DNA of 64,000 bases from Cyclina sinensis (taxonomy: Eukaryota > Mollusca > Bivalvia > Venerida > Veneridae). Positions 24,961-39,000 of the stretch are shown here, piece after piece. Both the position numbers and the translations under genes were made by a program. The notes below the pieces were generated by a model. That model was not told the origin of the DNA. It did not search any database and saw nothing but the letters and a program-made list of their open reading frames with translations. The stretch covers positions 27,463,348-27,527,347 of the forward strand of contig JAAONU010000010.1 of assembly GCA_012932295.1 (NCBI GenBank), read 5' to 3'. Positions within the stretch are counted from its first letter, which is position 1, and each line of letters starts with the position of its first letter.

Positions 24961-26558
24961 AGCGACTGACTCACAGAATTTTGCTAATTTTTTTTTCTTA
25001 AAAATTTAAGAGAATTTAATATACGATGGAAAAAAAACATAATATTATGCTTCTATACACCATGAAAACTGAAAAAAAAACTTGTGACTTAACCAGGATT
25101 CGAACTCACGACCTTTTAGTCAGTAAAATATAGAATGACGATCTAGACCACTCAGGGTGTTCGTTTGACCCGAGGTCTCGGGTCTTGACCCGCGAAAATT
25201 CTCAAATACACTCATTTGACCCGTCACAAAATCAGCCCGCGAGTCATATTTGACTCGTGAGAATTACATGAAGACTTGTTGTCAATCAATGTCAATAAAT
25301 GTTGTTACTAAAGAGACTTGAAAACGATTTTTTCCGCATACAGGTAATGTAGGCGGAGTGAATTTTCCACACTGAAGTGGTTTCAGCCAATCAGCGGTCT
25401 ACATGCACGTGGTCATAATCTGAGAGCGAGAAGTAACAGAAAAAAATCAATACCCAAGTCAGACATATATTAAATACAATTAACGGTGTTACTTTTGGCC
25501 AAAACATGTGGGGATTTTTGACCCCTTTCCCAACCTGTCGGAGTTTATATTTTTCCCAAACAAACAGCAAAAGATTTTCATCGGCAAGAGAAAAAATATG
25601 CGAAATTTTGATGGTTGATAGCATTTCTTCTGACTGCCTATGCACTCTGTTATGCTTATGATATATTTTTTTACGTTTTTATGTCAATTATAGCCAATAC
25701 TAAGTTCATAAAACATGAAGCAGCAAGTGAAAATCTCGGATAAATTCCGTTTGTCATATATTTCCGCGACATCGTCGTATATATGTTTTTTTAGAAAACA
25801 GAGTCTTTGAGGCTCTTTACAAGGCGAACTTACAGCATACAGTTAATTTATTAAGATCAGTGGTCATATCTGATTATAAGAACCAGTTTGCATAGTAAAT
25901 ATAAACATACAAAGTCTTAACTCTGCATAATTTCTAACCTGCCTAAAGTAGTCAGTACTGACTTTGGCCAGTAATAAGTTGAAACCTAAATCAGGGAAAA
26001 AAGAGACTAGGGTCTTGTTCACATGCAATAATAATTTTTTTTGTGAGGAATATGAGTGACAGTCATAATGATAGTTTCAATGGGCACTGACCCCCTTCCC
26101 CAAAAACTGTAAAAAAAAACAAAACACACAGACTAATAAGGGTGTTATAAACATTGTTTTAACCTGAATTTAAAGAGGTTTGTTAATATTACTTTGACCC
26201 TTGCATATTTCAGTTTGACCCTTGAGAATCTGAGTTTGACCCTTGAAAGTTTTATCTGATGGGTCATTGACCCTTAAGTTTTAGAGTCTACCGAACACCC
26301 TGCCACTGAGTGACAGCGCAAACTTGAATGATTGCGTCAAAATTAACGTTATAACTAAAGTATTTACCCGTGACTAACGGGGTAATTTTTTTACTGATAA
26401 AAGTGGGTAAACATTTATATTTTGATGTTTTTCTGTATAAAAAAATGAATCAGTAACTTAGTTTAAATATGTTCTTCACAATTGCAGCAAAAATTTCAAG
26501 ATATGAGAACATTTTCTTTTTTTTTTTTCATCGTCGGCCCATCTGTGAGTCAGTCGCT
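24961..26558 (-). mobile_element. TTAA-type MITE with tRNA-like module, copy 1 (interrupted)
   Basis: The ends are AGCGACTGACTCACAGA and its complement TCTGTGAGTCAGTCGCT. Flanks are TTAT/TTAA, one mismatch from a TTAA duplication. Inside, read on the minus strand, GTGAGTTCGAATCCTGGTTAAG is a tRNA B-box-like block. Removing the nested 1150-bp element reconnects it to an A-box-like CACTCAGTGGTCTAGATCG. It is the same element as 46763-47172 in opposite orientation, sharing CCCGTTAGTCACGGGGTA-type sequence. A TTAA target suggests piggyBac- or Kolobok-type mobilisation. Confidence 0.8.
25153..26302. mobile_element. Nested 1150-bp TIR element, CCACT target duplication
   Basis: The ends are CAGGGTGTTCG and CGAACACCCTG. 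The 5-bp sequence CCACT lies directly outside both ends (25148-25152 and 26303-26307). Subterminal regions on both sides carry repeated TTTGACCC / TTGACCCTTGA words. No transposase is visible. The minus-strand open frame at 25391-25645 has no recognised domain. The superfamily is not assigned. Confidence 0.75.
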
Positions 26559-26643
26559 TTAATTGTTTAAGTGAATTATTGGTTTAATAGACTTTAATGC
26601 CCTCTTACAGTCAAGCCATAGTCAAGCCGGGTTGGAAGTTTAC

Positions 26644-26772
26644 CTGACAATTGTTCCTGGTAAGGACCAGAACTAGAGTCCCACTGGGGCTCTAACCCAT
26701 GGTCATCAAGAAGTGTGAGGTTTAGTGATCTGAAGACAAGCAATTTCTTAACCATTTGTCCTGGAAGATGTC
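26644..26772 (-). CDS. Possible orphan exon, phase 1-1, unknown protein
   Basis: Bounded by a strong acceptor (TTTCTTACAG|GACATC) and a donor (TTGTCAG|GTAAAC), 129 bp, open in one frame with symmetric phase 1 ends. It encodes a stretch including VKKLLVFRSLNLTLLDDHG and EPQWDSSSGPYQEQ. No family is recognised and no partner exon was found. It lies 0.8 kb downstream of the NACHT gene stop on the same strand. It could equally be an old repeat with chance splice signals. Confidence 0.25.
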
Positions 26773-27536
26773 CTGTAAGAAAATAAATTGGAAGGATAAA
26801 TAAATGAATAGATGACGAAAAGTAGTGAGAGCTAGGAAACAGAAATAGGAAGAAAATGTAGCATGCCAAATTTCAAAACTTTAGGCTTGATGGGGTTATA
26901 AATCAAGGCCTTAAAAATGTAAGTCTCTTTATATTCTGTTTCGGTTACATTTGTAACCATGTGACCCTCCCTTGAGGAACTTGAATATTTCTGGTAAGGT
27001 AAACATTGTCAAGTAAATAATACATATTAAATTATCATAGATTTCTGTTTAATGGTTTCTGACAGGTACGTCTTTAAATAATTCGTCTAAAAATGTCAAT
27101 ACATGTTAAACATCTGGCCCTGGGGCTTGGATGACCCCAGCAGGAAAATTTTAACAAGCTTTGATGATTTTCACATCACTAAACTTTATGCAAACATACT
27201 GAATACTGTTTTATTCATGTCAGCTAACTTAAGTTAGATCTATGTTGTATTTCATTCTATTTTTTGAAAAAAAAAGAAATGACAGAAGGGAAAAATAGAC
27301 CGTTAAAAACAAATAGAAATCTACAGTTAATGATAAAAACAAACTTAACTGTATTGGAAAATATAATAAATCCATAAATCCGTTTTTTTTTTTTCATCCC
27401 AGCACTAACTTCAAACAGTTCCTGCTAAAAAAGTGTGTTTATCTCTGTATTACTGTGGTTATATGCAGTTAAATTATTTATATACACAAAAATATGTCAA
27501 AACTATTTACACATTTGCATAGTGACGTCATATTGT
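26773..27536. other. 3' flank of the NLR-like gene, nothing else recognised
   Basis: AT-rich sequence between the possible orphan exon and the NACHT-exon stop codon. It should contain the NLR-like gene's 3' UTR (minus strand). I could not pick a convincing polyadenylation site. Confidence 0.35.
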
Positions 27537-30001
27537 TTAATGTCCTTCTCTGATTGTTTCAAACTGAAATGTTTTCTTGACATATCTGTTCTCCAGTTCC
27601 TTCAGCATCCTAAACTGTGGTGATGTTTTTATTTTGTGTATCTGTCTTCTAAATTCGTCCTCAGGTTCTATTGTACATCTCTCTATTTCTACTAAAACAG
27701 ATTGGGGTAGTTCTTGTATCAGGTCAACTAGCTGACACAATGATGAAGCCGTCATTGTCACCCAGGTCAACACAACATGTGTATTTCCAGGTAGGATGCT
27801 GTCTGCTGCAGGATGATTTCTAAACTTCAACACAGGATCTGGGTTATATAACGACCTTAGCTTACACTTCTCTAGTGTGGCCAGGTTGATTTCCATTTCT
27901 GTCACAGGTATCCACAGCAGTGATAACGTTCTAAGTTGTGAATGTTGAAGTAACTCGAATCTGCTAACAGGACAGCCAAGCCACCCGTGGTCAGTACAGT
28001 GTACGTTCACCAGCTTAATCTCTCGTAAACACTTTGTCCTAGATATGTAATCATAGAACAGAATCAACTCAATGTGACTGAGTGAACACTTGTCGATATC
28101 TATCACTTCTAACTTGTTTAAACTTGTGATTTCCTTCCACGGTAAACGAGGATAGTCTTCACTAGAACTATTTAAATATAAACATTTAACAGACGTTTTC
28201 GGTAGAACAGCAACATCACTGTAGTAGTCTCCACGGTACCATATTTTCTCCAGGTTGTCTAGACGAGTCAATGAGAAATAATCAATAACTTCACGTAGAC
28301 TCTGGTAAGGTGTCTCATACATGTTTATATAAACTGACTTGATATTTTGTTGATTTCGTGTTGTCAGGAGGGGGAGATTTTCGCAGTATTGTTCTTGTTT
28401 ACAGCTGTCATCAATAAAAACATCTTCAATACACAAACTGGCTTGATTTTCTTGTGACATTTCTTTACAACAGGAAACCAATAGGTCCTGGTATTCTTTC
28501 AGTGGATGATGAAATATCCGTTCTACTGAACTCCTCCTATATTTACGGGTTATTTCATCATCATTTACGATTCTAACCAGATCATGTGAAATCTTAGATA
28601 ACATGTCTGCATTGATACCGCTAATAAACAGAAAAAGTTTTGATATTTCCAGAATGTCCAGAATACATTTACATTTTGATTTCACTGTTTTTAGTACAGA
28701 AGATTGATCGGAGGCGGAACTCATGTATAGTGCTGCGAAATATTCTTGTACTGACTTATGTGAAAAAGCCATTTTAGTTTTCTGTTTAAACATACTTTCG
28801 TATTCTTTACCTTGGGTAAGAATTCCAGAATTTAGACAGAAATTTAAGCTTTCGTTGTCTAGATTTCCTTCAGCCTCAATTCGATCAAATACAAGCGTGT
28901 TTTCCTTTGATTCCTTCAGTAACATTTTAAAGGCGAGCTTTCCTAAAGATGTTAAAAATCCATAAAATTTTCTACAATGATCCAAGTTTTTGTAACAATG
29001 CGGAATGCTTCCACGGACTTCCTTCACATTTGACGGTTTCTGTGCAGTACGAGACAACAGCAGTTCTAATATTTCACTGTATATTTCACACCGAGTATTT
29101 CCGAGCTTTTTAAAATAGTACCATACAAACAACAAGTACATAAGCAGGAGCGGGCTAGCTTCTAGATCCGAAATAGCACTTTTCTCTAGTTCCTCGTTAA
29201 AACTGCAAACAAATTTGTTTGTTTCTTCTTTGTTTTCCGTTCTTCCATCTGATTTCTCTAACAAATGAGAGAGAACTGATTTTTTCAAAGTTTCTGCTGA
29301 ATCCTCGTCTAATCCGGAAATTTCAAGTTTATGACTGACATGCCTTGATTCTGATCCTAGCACACTTAACTTCCAAGGTCTTGTAGTGGTAAGGACTGTA
29401 ACATCTTTACGTATTTTTTGGTGGGGAAAGTTACTCCAGCCTTGTATGCATTTTACTGGTGGGTGAAGCCACTCATCTAGACCGTCTAGAATGATGAGGC
29501 ATCTTTCTCTTGATAGGATGTTCTCGAGGTCTTTCAAGGGTAAATCATGTGCAAGCCTTGAAGTGTTCTGTTGCAGTATCATACCATCGATGTCACATAT
29601 GTTTGAACAGTCACGAAGTAGCAATAAAAACAAAAAATCGAACTCATTCATTGCAGTAATATCTTCGTTTGAAAAATAACCTTTTTCGTCTTCAATGGGT
29701 TTCTTTGCCTGACACCACGTCAAAGCTAATCTTTTGCATAAGAAAGTTTTTCCGAGTCCTGCATCTGCAGACAAATAAACTTCACTGCAGACATTGCCCT
29801 CCTTGTAGAACATGTAATGCAATGAAGATACAGGTATTTTTTCTTCTTTCCTACCAGAGCCATGGGCTCTCTTTATTCTTACTATTTCTATAACTGGCGT
29901 AACGTAATATTTCAGGAGAGGGGCGTCTTCTTCTAGTAAAGGTGACAGACGAATGGTTCTGTGGCTGTGTCTGTAGAACGTGATCAAATCGTCTTTAAGA
30001 T
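27537..30001 (-). CDS. NACHT-LRR exon 6 of the NLR-like gene
   Basis: One 2465-bp exon. Acceptor TATATTTCAG|ATCTTA at 30001 is phase 1; stop TAA at 27537-27539. The frame can be read upstream to 30104, but that part translates a CA/CG dinucleotide run (VCVCVCAR) and is intron. Landmarks (full-protein numbering): Walker A SADAGLGKTFL, Mg-binding CLIILDGLDEW, sensor VTVLTTTRPWKL, then a winged-helix/superstructure region with FSHKSVQEYFAALYMS, a hallmark near the end of NACHT modules. About 960-1130 are irregular leucine-rich segments (SLNKLEVIDIDKCSL, LRTLSLLWIPVTEMEINLAT). It ends FETIREGH. NACHT hydrolyses ATP to drive oligomerisation. The leucine-rich part is the likely ligand- or self-binding region, though the LRRs are degenerate. 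Confidence 0.92.
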
Positions 30002-32030
30002 CTGAAATATATTTATTATTAATCATTGCATTGCATGTGTCATTAGCGCGCGCACACACACACACACACACGCGCGCGCGCACACTTACACAAAAACAAA
30101 ACAAAACAAAAACAAGAAAATATCAACAATTAAAACAATTATGATCAAGTTACTTTCTCTGTGTAATTACCGTAATAAATACCGAAAATGATGATGATAA
30201 ATACGGCTGTATAAAGATAAAGGAAGTTCTTACCAATGAAAATAATATTGTGTTGCTGTGTTTTAATACAAAAAAAAAAAAGAAAAAAAAAACTTTCAAA
30301 ATGACCTAGCCACAGCAGACGACTTTCAATGACAGCTGTCAAAATGTTCATTTCATTTAATATTTTTTCAATATAAAGGTTCATTCAATATTCGAAATAC
30401 GTTAAAAACTAATTAACCAATTACATGGAAAAGGGAGTGTGCGAGGGGGGAAGGGCACAAGCCCTTATTATTTGTCCCGGGTATTTTTTTTCACAATTGA
30501 ATTCGACATTATAATACAACGTTAAATGCAACAACATATTCTTTTTATAGTTTAGTGCTGGTTGTTCCCGGTAAATGGTCAGAAGAGTATGTGACAATTG
30601 TATGAGAAACGATCTGTATGTCGTGCTAGAGACCTCTGCCCCTTTGCTGTATCTCCTTATAGTGTTTCTGAATAACGGTTAAATAAATATCTAAATATGA
30701 CGAAGTTGAGTTTATTAACAAAAGAGTTAGTTCATAATCTAAGCCCCTGTGATAGTTTATAAGACGCTGAAATTTACATCGAAATGTGCCAATTTCATCC
30801 TTGACACAATTAATCAAAGCACTGAAGGTACTAGAGGGGGCGTACGTTTGAAAGGAATTGTGAGTGGATTGGTTTCTGGGGGCATGTCTACGCCCACACT
30901 CATAGCATAACAGCAGTCAGTTCTAATGTATTATCATACAGCAACATTGAGTAAATGAAATGGATGTAACTTTGTTTCAACATAATTCTGCTTTTATTCT
31001 TGAAAAAGGACATGTGTCCGAAACTTTGAATACAAAAATGAATTTTACATAAAGTTATCTCTTTATTTTTAACTTTTCTTATAGTTTTCACAATATGTTC
31101 CCCCAAAGCAATCTGAATTTTTAATAATCATTTTGTCATAAACTCGTTGCCTGAAACTCCAGTTGTCTCTCGTACCAAGAGAGATTTCTAGCTTTTAAAC
31201 AAAATGTCTAATTATACGGAGATAGAGAATACATGGACATATGTATATTTCGACAAGTTACTTGTTGACATTTTATGAGTCACGAATACTGCATTTCCTA
31301 ATAAATAAATTAACTTTGATGTTTAAACAAGGCATTTCTATACTAAATACCCACTAAAATTTGTGTTCATACACATTAACTAATGTGCCTGACACTTGAT
31401 TGACACCTAATTGAACAAATATTGAATAGCATTACAGAAATTGATTGATATTCTTTCGTCAGTTTTGAAGACTCTTGCATAATGTTGCACACGGAAGTTT
31501 AATTATTCTGTGCTTCTTAAATCAACTTTTTTCTTCTACAAATTATTTGCTAATGAATAACAACCGTGTCTCGACGAATTAAAGCTGAAAGCGGAATGCT
31601 AGCATTCGGCGCCTGCGCCCTCCACTCCGCACCCCCATCCCCAAAAAGGCCGGAATATTAAAAAGTGTATTAATTTTGGAGGCCGGATCTTTCGAGTTGG
31701 TTGCTTATTCACTGACCACACAAGAGGTGAAATACTATACCAAACAGAAAGGTTATGGCCAAGAATTAACATCATATTTTGCCATGTTTAATTTCTTTTG
31801 TACATTTTTTAAATATCTCTGACATGGAAGTAAATACATATGAGCAAATTACGACGCTTTTCGCTTCATGAAGAACAATTTCGGATCGAAAAGGCCTTTT
31901 TCGAAGTGGACTAACCACTCTTAGTTAATTATTTCTCATCACCTCGAAAAATGGGCTGAAAATATTTCTCTTGCATTGAAAGAGTACTTACCACCTAAAT
32001 GAGAGAGAGAGGGAGAGAGAGAGAGAGAGA

Positions 32031-32070
<40 letters not shown>

Positions 32071-32997
32071 TTTTACAGTTGTCTGCACGCACCAGATGTT
32101 TTGTTTAACTAATAGAAGTGAACGATAAACCCTTAGCGAAACCGAAAGTAGAACTGATTGTTATTTTTAGAACATTAACCTTTAGCCTGCTTCAGGCATC
32201 TGGTTCCGCCTTTGCGACCACTGTAGACCAAGATCAGCCTGCATCCGTCTTATCATTGTCTCCGCAATTCACCATTCAGTCAATACATTTTCAGTAAGCA
32301 CCCCATAAACAAATAATGGATATATCCGAATAATAATGGGTCCATTTTAGACATTTAGCATGTAAGGATTAAGATGCACGTGGTTATTCCATGAGTTTTA
32401 AGTATTGGTATTTCAAGCCGACTGATGTGCTTTATGAGATGGTTTAAAATAATTCGAAGGAATTTGGCCATTGTTTTCAAAGCTGAAACAAGAGAGTGTT
32501 ATTTCAAGGGAAAAACATCTTATGACAATAAGATTCGCAATTATACATCACCTTATATTTGAAAACTGATGGCATGTTATATGATTTTTGGCTTATATTT
32601 TTTATTTACTGCACGGTTTATCAAGAATTTTATCCCCACGAGTTCCTTTGTGGTTGTGCCATGTAATCGCATAGATCATGTAGATAGGTGAAAGCATTTT
32701 ATACCATAGACCTGGCTTATTTTTTTCCAAGACAGTCTGATATTACAAAGAAGGTTATTTCCGTTCAAGTCTTAAATAATACATCTTTAAAAGTAATATT
32801 ATAATGAAATTAGTTGATGATTCAGATTCGTTTTGTAGTTTTAATTTTCGGGGAAAAACAGCATTTTTTAATATAATATTTGATATTCTTAATTGATTTT
32901 AGAAAGATATCCTGTTTACATATACTTTGAAATGAAAGATGAATCTTTAATAATAATTACAAAATCTAATGTAATTGGCGCCGATTTTGCTTGGTTA

Positions 32998-33047
<50 letters not shown>

Positions 33048-36000
33048 GAATTCAACCAGCTCGTTTTTTTTTGTTTTTTTTTTTGGATTAATAAAACTCA
33101 TTGATGTATAAAATAACATATGTTATTTCTATCTCAAGGCATAAATGCACATGATGGAAAAGTATTTATTTATATTGAATCGCTATCCAAACAAATATTC
33201 TACAACAACAACTTTCTTAATTTCAATAACCTAAATAATTGCATTCGGTTTTCCTATTGAACTTGGAGTTGTTGACTGTCACAATGACGTCCGGTAAAGA
33301 GCTGAACTAACTTTAAAAACAGATAGCGCTTAGTATAAGAATATGCCTCTTTACAAATGAGGTCAAGAGGAAGCCTAACCCTAGTGGGGAAAGAATGTAG
33401 AACAAATCCCTACGGACAAAACACTCTCCACTGTTTTTAAAGAAGGGACAAAACCCCTTAGTACATCATTTTATCAGAGTTGACAAAACCTCTTACATCG
33501 TTTTAACACAGTGGACAAAACCGCTAAGTACATCATTTTATCAGAGTGGACAAACCCCTTAGGGTATCATTTTATCAGAGTAAACAAAACCGCTTAGAAC
33601 ATCATTTTATCAGAGTGGACAAACCCCTTAGAGCATCATTTTATCAGAGTGAACAAAACCCCTTACATCATTTTATCAGAGTAGATAAAACGCTTACGTC
33701 ATTTTAACAGACTGAACAATATCACTTACATCATTTTATCATAGTGGACAAAACCCCCTATCATCAATTTTTACCCTATTCAAAAGAATGTAGAACAAAC
33801 CCCCTACACTGTATCTATAGAGCGGACAAAACCCCGGCATTTTTTAATTGGAAAAAAACCCTTATATAAATTTATCAGAGTGGACAAAACACATCATTTT
33901 GTCTTAGAGAAAAACATTGATATTATGATCTGTTATGAAATATAGTTAGATGATAAATTAGCATATCAAATTAATGTTATTTATGAGATATATTTAATGC
34001 TGCATTACCCAAATTAAAGTTTTACTCAGTCACCTATAAAATGCTTGCTTGTTTCAATTACTATGCAAAAGCACAAATGAAAATCTTAAACGTTTTCTTA
34101 TCTTATTGACTACTACTGTCGCGTGTATTATTCTGCTAAACAACATGATCTTACTACTGAAATTTTATCCAACAATGCTGTTTAAAAATTATCATTTGAG
34201 ATAACAATTTTTGGGCCTGACCATCTTGGAAAAAGAATAAATATATCAAGTTTCTCTTTACTCGTTTTAAATGAAAAATCAGTAAGTGAAGAAACGACAA
34301 TAAAGTTAAATCAAATTATCGTAATTACTATTATAGTCATTGTGGAAATCGATCTTTCCGGAGGCAAAGAAAATAATTCTTTGCAGGAATCGATGTTGCC
34401 AAGTAATAAGGAAAGTTACTCTTTGCGAGAATCGATGTTGCCAGGTGGCAAGGAATATTACTGTTTGTAGGAATCGATGTTGCCAGGTGGCAAGGAAAGT
34501 TACTCTTTACGAGAAACGATGCTGTCTGGTGGCAAGGAAAGCCAAGGTGCAATAAAGTTACTCTTTGCGGGAAACAATGTTGCCGCATGGCAAGGAAAGT
34601 TACTCTTTCTGAGAATCGATGTTGCCAGGTGGCAAGGAAAGTTACTCTCTGCGGGAATAGGTTTTATCGGAAACTAGTTCCGGCATTATCAGGTCCTGCA
34701 GGCAAAATGTATGCAAAGTAAGTACAACAAATCCCAATCAGGCATCGGAAGTCAGATTTCTTCTAAAAATACTTTTTAGAACGCACATCTGACATATTGA
34801 CATTTGCACAGTTAGAGTATCATTCATTTTACGCTCCTTGTCACGTAAAGGAAATGACTCCAATAAAAGAGCACTTCAATGTAATCTTATTAATTCTTAA
34901 GCATTTCCAGTTGGTTAACATGTTGCACATGTGTTATTCATGAAAGAAAAAAAAACTTCGAAAATATCGGAAGAGGTCGGATACAACATTTTGTTCTTTA
35001 CATCTATGTATTAACATCTTTTGCGCGCACCTTTTCCGCCAAAATACATTACGAAAACATTAAATGATCTTGTGCTGAGTAACTCCTTTCAAATATACTT
35101 CTTATATGTTGTTTACATGAATAATGAAAGAAGAGAAATAGATCTAGTTTGATGTTACGAAACATAGGCATATTCCCAGAAACACCTAATAGAGTGAAAG
35201 CAAGGTAATTATAAAAAAACCGACAATGTGGCCTTTATTCACTGTTACTTGTTCTCAGTGAAGTCGCTTAGCCTTTAAACATGCACTGTGGAGGTTTACT
35301 AAAACAACACCAAGAATCAACACATAAAACCACAAGATATTACAATTATTTATAGTTTTTTTTTGCTTCCATGATATCCTCCTTTCTTTCCTACTTCCAT
35401 TCAGTTTTTCTAATTGTGTCACATATTATCATATGAAATTAAAATCAAGTATGTGGGCATGACTTTGTATGAACTTGTTTTTCATATTGCCGCGGTACAC
35501 CAATCAAAACGACCGACAACACTTGAAAACTAATATTCCTATACCAAACGGTTACTTCCCCTGATCAGTACAGAAAAGGTAGCAAAGCGTGGCGTAATTT
35601 GTTCCTATTTTTCACAGAGTTACTATTATATCTACTGCGCAGAAATATTGTAAGCGTGGAAAAAACTAGGAGTTTGTTATGTTTATGAAAAAATATTTGA
35701 AAAAAGAAAAGATACAAACGGGATCTTTATAAATCAGTACTTCTTCAATTTACTTATTTCTACTGGCAAATTTGCTTATAAATACCAACTGTCTGGACAA
35801 AATAAGAGATGCTAACCGTATGATACCATTTAGCGCCCCGCGATAACAGAATAATTTAACGGTGTATAATATTTTTTATCTGAATCTTTCGTGTCGGTTG
35901 TGTATTCACACATAATATGAAATGTTGAAAACACAATCAAACAAAGATTAAGCTCCAGAATAACCCTTTAGTGTCACTTTAGTTTCCATCTTTCTATTCT

Positions 36001-39000
36001 ATCTATGACGCAAAATCTGATTATCATGAAAGTCACATTTTCGTAGGGGACTAGTCGTTTTTTATCTATCGATGCCAATATTTTTCATCACAAAAATTGG
36101 GAGAATTAACCTACAACTTTTCAAGCACTTTTCTGAAACTGATTGACACTGAAGGAAATTTAGAATTTTTAGAGCGTTTTTAGAGCGTTTGGTCATAAGT
36201 GACTTATCAAAGCTTCAATTTCTTCTTCAAAAGCTTCAAAATAATGATATTCAGATTCATTTAAAATATTATTCAAGGTTGAAAGCAAGAACTATTTCAC
36301 TCAAAGTACATATTTTCACTACAGAATGTAAATATTTCTGACGGACAAAGTAAATTTCAAGAAAGAGCGAATATTTGTTTAAAAAGAAAGGAAGTTGTAT
36401 CGAAATGAGAAAAAAAAGTTACTTAGGAAATTAGTTTTAACTTTGAGTGATCTTACGTCAAATATATCACGAAATCAAGAAAACCGTATGCCTGATTGTT
36501 TAGATAATTACGCATATGGACCAGTAATCATTATATAAATCGGTAGATCACGAAAATTTTAAAATCTATTTCCATTCTAACACGTACGCCGTATGGTGTT
36601 TAACGGTGTTCCAAGGTGTTTTATACGTGCAGCAAACTTTCCTCTGGACAGGTGGCCTTCTATAAGTAGTTTGTTTGGTATATTATTACATGGTCAGTGC
36701 TACTTGCCATCTGATTTAGTAGGTGGGCTACATTAAGCTAGTTTTTTTCTGTTCTGTTTGAATAAGACAAAAAGAAGCATAGGAAGTCGGGAGTGTGGTT
36801 GAGTAATTAACTAAACCAACCTTCTCGTTTCTTTTTCTCGCGTAAGTCTTCTAGCAGAAAGTCAGCAGGCTCTTCTTCTTTCTCATAGCACTCCAGCAAT
36901 TCAACCAACAAAGATTGTTTTGTCTCTTCCAGGCATATCTTAAATTTTGTATATCCCTCCTTGCCTTTGCTTTTTACTTTGTTTAGAATTTTTTTGGTTT
37001 GGGCTTCAGATTCCTTTTTCTTCTATAAATGTATCATTAATTAAGCTTAGATTAATTAGAATATCAATCGTTTCTTCAGAAGAATAAGAAAGTTTAGAAA
37101 AAATGTGCTGAAAAGAGCATTAAGAATATTTTAGAAACTTAACCGATGATAAGCAGCATAATTCTGTGTATGAAACTGTATAAAAAGAAAAAATGTTGAA
37201 ATTTATTTTCAAGCAAACGCACGCAGATACTTTTTATATTTGAAAATATTTTTTATTCAGTTTCACTAATTTCACTTAATATGTATAAAACTGTGTGCTT
37301 AAGTCTGTGTGATTATCTTAAAATGCCTGAAGATGCATGATGCATTTTGATTGTGTATTACTCTGAAGTCCACTGCTTCGTCTTGGTCAAATATACCACA
37401 TGCTACAGCACGGTCTACGATTTTATCTGGTATCATGAATTGTTCTAGATAGCGCCATGCTTTGTCTATGACTCTATTCCTCTTTGGTTGATCATCGGCT
37501 TCGTCAGTAACTGTAAAAAAGGTTGCCATACCTTATTTCATTTTACAATACTAGTGTGTTGTATTTTCATGTTTTACAACAGAAACAGATGCATATGAGT
37601 GATATTGTATGTAAAAGATCATGTATACATAAACTCATATAAGATAACCGTGCGCCCAGAAAGTGTCTTATAACTGGCCTTGGTATTGAAACACAGAGGC
37701 GATGCTCAACACATTTTCTACGTATTTTGGTTTTGTTTAATTTAATTCTATTAATTATATTCCTGTTTATTGCTTTCACCATGTTATTGTCAAATGATCG
37801 CTCTCTAAAAATAAAGAACAAGGTCAGCTGTGTTACTTGAAATCGATTTTGAATTCATCTCAAAAAGGAGTTTTCATAGATTTTTTAGACTTTATTTCGG
37901 TCCTCCTAAGGATGATAAAAGTCTTAGGCAAAATGTACTTTTGACGCATTGTCTATTTTTGTAAGCTTTCAGCATCGGGATATCTCATTCGCTGTTCTAA
38001 TATTACTGTATGAAAAATTGACGTTTTTTTCTCCAAAACTGGCGTGCCAAATTTGTTCTGGGTGCTTAAATATCATTAGACAAAATAAGAGTCGAAACAT
38101 GTTGAACGCTTTTTTTGTTGGGCTCGCTTTCTGTGATTACTAATTTCTAAAGATATACTAAAAGAACAAATTAACAGCTGTCAAACTGACTTCGTTTTTC
38201 AAAGCTCTTGTATCAAAGTAAAGAAAATGTACTCGTACAGACGAAAAGAGTTTGAATCGAAGGAAACCTTGTGATTTTCTGTCTCTGTTTACCTGTTTTC
38301 TGTGCCTCACTTTAAACTTTTCACTTGAAAGGACATAACTAATGCTAACGTTGGATGTCAACTTTGTCCCTTTGGTAGGAAACAATGCACACTTACACTT
38401 AACCTTTAAAATCTACAGCTGTCTATTCACCTCTTTCTTTTTTTAAAATAAAATTTCTAGGTAGCATTGCATAAATTATATATATCTTGAAATTAAAATT
38501 GAAGTTTGGAGAAGTTCAACTTATCCACATATTCATTCTATCGAAGTATGTCGTTGCTGAAGATTATGGCTCGGAAACACATTTTCACATTTTAGTCATT
38601 TTAGTAAAAAAAACAAGAGGGCCATGATGGCCCTATATTGCTCACCTGAATATGACTGCTTTTAACAAAGTTGCTATGGACCTGGTTAATTGACCCCAGA
38701 TGACCCATATTCAAACTTGACCTAGAAATTATTGAAAAAATCTTTCTGACAAATTTCAAGGTTATTTGGACTGAAAGTGTTTCCTCTAGAGTGTAAACAA
38801 GGTTTTTCCATATTTGGGCTCTGTGACCTAGTTTTTGACCCCAGATGATCCATATCCAAACCTGAGCTAGAAATCATCAAAACAACCTTTCTGACCAATT
38901 TCCAGGACATTTGGACTCAAAATTTGTAGCCTCTAGAGTGTTTACAAAGTTGTTCGATATTTAGGCTCTGTGACCTAGTTTTTTTTTAATCCAGATGACC

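Noticed and set aside
28723..29893. Plus-strand frames of 62-80 codons opposite the NACHT exon
   Set aside because: Shadows of the minus-strand NACHT reading.
30002..30104. N-terminal extension of the NACHT exon frame (MFCFCVSVRARVCVCVC...)
   Set aside because: It translates a CA/CG microsatellite; a strong acceptor at 30002 with the right phase joins to the CARD exon instead.
32893..33119. Frames on both strands rich in LSLSLS or REREER
   Set aside because: Artefact of the (TC)n microsatellite.
34337..34677. Three overlapping frames (CCQVARK..., LATSIPAKS..., LLPGGKES...)
   Set aside because: Reading of the 42-bp minisatellite in several frames.
37299..37361. C-terminal part of the exon 4 frame (VIHNQNASCIFRHFK...)
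   Set aside because: It lies beyond the GTAATA donor and does not match a CARD, whereas splicing to 37022 restores the domain.
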